A DNA stretch of 6,538 nt from JAIRNF01 sp031550925 (GTDB lineage Bacteria; Bacteroidota; Bacteroidia; Bacteroidales; UBA932). The notes beneath the pieces were generated by a model. The model worked only from the letters and a program-made list of their open reading frames with translations. It did no database searches and was not told the origin of the DNA. Below, piece after piece: positions 5,747 to 6,538 of this stretch. The position numbers and the translations under genes were made by a program. Position 1 is the first letter of the stretch. Every line of letters begins with the position of its first letter. The DNA is taken from the NCBI GenBank assembly GCA_031550925.1, contig JAVBOE010000109.1, forward strand, positions 1 through 6,538. Direction: 5' to 3'.

Positions 5747-6289
5747 ATGAAAAAAAGGACTATACTTTATTTTAGCCTATTATTTTTGGGCCTTAATGTT
5801 GTGGCCTGTAACAATGCGCCTAAACAGAATGATACAAAAGAAAAGATAAACACTCCCGTAAAGGGAGGTGATGAAGTAAACGTAGTACTAAAAGACTATG
5901 GAGCAGAGCCTACAGTACTTAATATTGATGCATATACAACTACAAACGATGATTTTAGAGTTGTTCTATGGACGGGAAAGAACCTTCAGGTAACGTTAAT
6001 GTCCATTCCTGTTGGTGGGGATGTTGGATTAGAACTTCATCCCGATGTTGATCAGTTTTTACGTATTGAAGAAGGAGAGGGTAAGGTACTAATGGGAGAT
6101 AGCCAAGATGCTCTTACCTTTACCCAAACAGCAAGTGCTGATTTCGCCATATTTGTTCCGGCCGGAAAATGGCATAACCTTATAAATACAGGAGATACAC
6201 CTTTAAAAATATACTCTATTTACTCTCCACCCGAACACCCGCATGGAACTATACACAAAACACAGCAAGAAGCAGATCATAATCATTAA
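5747..6289 (+). CDS. Cupin-domain lipoprotein
   Basis: 180-residue exported protein. Residues 1-20 are a lipoprotein signal peptide (KKR, then a hydrophobic core), with lipobox NVVAC making Cys21 the lipidated residue. No acidic surface-export signal follows directly (NNAPKQND), so a periplasm-facing anchor is likelier than the cell surface. A linker of about 35-40 residues leads to a single cupin_2 domain, about 70-165. Motif 1 is GLELHPDVDQFLRIEEGEG (94-112), where His98 is kept but the second His of the usual HxH is Asp100, with Gln103 and Glu108/109 nearby. Motif 2 is VPAGKWHNLIN (137-147) with His143. The tail YSPPEHPHGTIHKT (159-172) is typical of a widespread small cupin family, and the C-terminus is His-rich. 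Those relatives are mostly about 115 residues and lack a signal peptide. A metal-bound fold is likely; the reaction and ligand are unknown. It is transcribed alone, divergent from the kinase operon. Confidence 0.9.
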   Translation: MKKRTILYFSLLFLGLNVVACNNAPKQNDTKEKINTPVKGGDEVNVVLKDYGAEPTVLNIDAYTTTNDDFRVVLWTGKNLQVTLMSIPVGGDVGLELHPDVDQFLRIEEGEGKVLMGDSQDALTFTQTASADFAIFVPAGKWHNLINTGDTPLKIYSIYSPPEHPHGTIHKTQQEADHNH

Positions 6290-6303
6290 GATATAAAAGC
6301 AAA

Positions 6304-6332
6304 AACGGAGAACCTAACTAAAGTTCTCCGTT
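6304..6332. terminator. Hairpin terminator after the cupin gene, probably bidirectional
   Basis: AACGGAGAAC (6304-6313) and GTTCTCCGTT (6323-6332) form a perfect 10-base stem with a 9-base loop, starting 15 bases after the cupin stop codon. The T-rich run lies on the minus-strand side (TTTTTGCTTTT), while on the plus strand the stem is followed by ATGCTTGC. It therefore suits a minus-strand transcript arriving from the right at least as well as the cupin transcript. Confidence 0.75.
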
Positions 6333-6538
6333 ATGCTTGCTATAGTATGGAAGAGGTTTAACACACAGCAGAAACATCTCCGCTAATTCTTCTTTTCAGA
6401 TTTACTTTTCTTCTTAATTATTATTTAGACCAAAAGAATTAGAGCCTAAGTAACTGTTTAAATTTTACTCGCTATTTTTGCTTGATACTGCTAAAGCCTT
6501 TATAAACCTGCTGCTATTATCTTTTTGGCTTTGCGATA
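6333..6538. other. Right-edge region; possible tail of a minus-strand gene
   Basis: No complete gene is visible in these 206 bases. Two minus-strand frames are open to the right edge: one reads YRKAKKIIAAGL and stops with TAA at 6502-6500, the other reads SQSQKDNSSRFIKALAVSSK before a TAA at 6467-6465. The first has the look of a protein C-terminus, and the minus-strand T-run after the hairpin at 6304-6332 agrees with a gene ending here. Twelve residues are too few to name it. The rest (6333-6464) is AT-rich with nothing I recognise. Confidence 0.3.

Noticed and set aside
6333..6386. Plus-strand 17-codon frame starting at ATG 6333
   Set aside because: It begins directly at the foot of the terminator hairpin, has no ribosome binding site or promoter, and its translation has no features.
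6383..6442. Inverted repeat CTAATTCTT / AAGAATTAG near the right edge
   Set aside because: The arms are only 9 AT-rich bases, 42 bases apart, which is expected by chance in such sequence.

Overview
The window looks like chromosomal DNA from a member of the Bacteroidales (Bacteroidota), possibly close to the Dysgonomonas/Porphyromonas/Tannerella group; that placement is from remembered protein similarity only. Supporting signs are the AT-rich intergenic DNA, promoter-like sites of the Bacteroidota type (TTTG about 19 bases before TAnnTTTG), little use of Shine-Dalgarno sites, and Bacteroidales-like GapA and RecR sequences. I see no phage, insertion sequence, CRISPR array, tRNA or rRNA.

Layout from left to right. 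A secreted protein of unknown function leaves the left edge on the minus strand (1-165). A gene-free stretch follows (166-518) with its candidate promoter, a near-perfect palindrome and the gapA terminator. A minus-strand series then reads from right to left: a BadF/BadG-family sugar kinase (5408 to 4569), murQ (4553 to 3744), recR (3734 to 3117), a sodium:solute symporter (3084 to 1609) and gapA (1523 to 519). Gaps between the first four genes are only 9 to 32 bases and a good promoter lies just before the kinase, so they are probably one operon; gapA, 85 bases further on, may have its own promoter. On the plus strand a cupin-domain lipoprotein (5747-6289) diverges from the kinase across a 338-base regulatory gap and ends in a hairpin terminator. 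The last 200 bases hold no gene I can identify, perhaps only the tail of a minus-strand gene.

The kinase, MurQ and symporter fit a cell-wall amino sugar salvage route: uptake of N-acetylmuramic acid (MurNAc), phosphorylation, then ether cleavage to GlcNAc-6-phosphate and D-lactate. This resembles the murT-murK-murQ set described in Tannerella forsythia, here with recR between the enzymes and the transporter. Uptake of MurNAc by this symporter is inference.

The most striking observation is that recR carries an in-frame TAA at codon 154, inside the Toprim domain, while the remaining 51 codons, up to a normal stop at 3117, still encode a well-conserved RecR C-terminus. This is a recent nonsense change, a sequence error or, much less likely, recoding. 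I did not find a clearly new multi-gene system.
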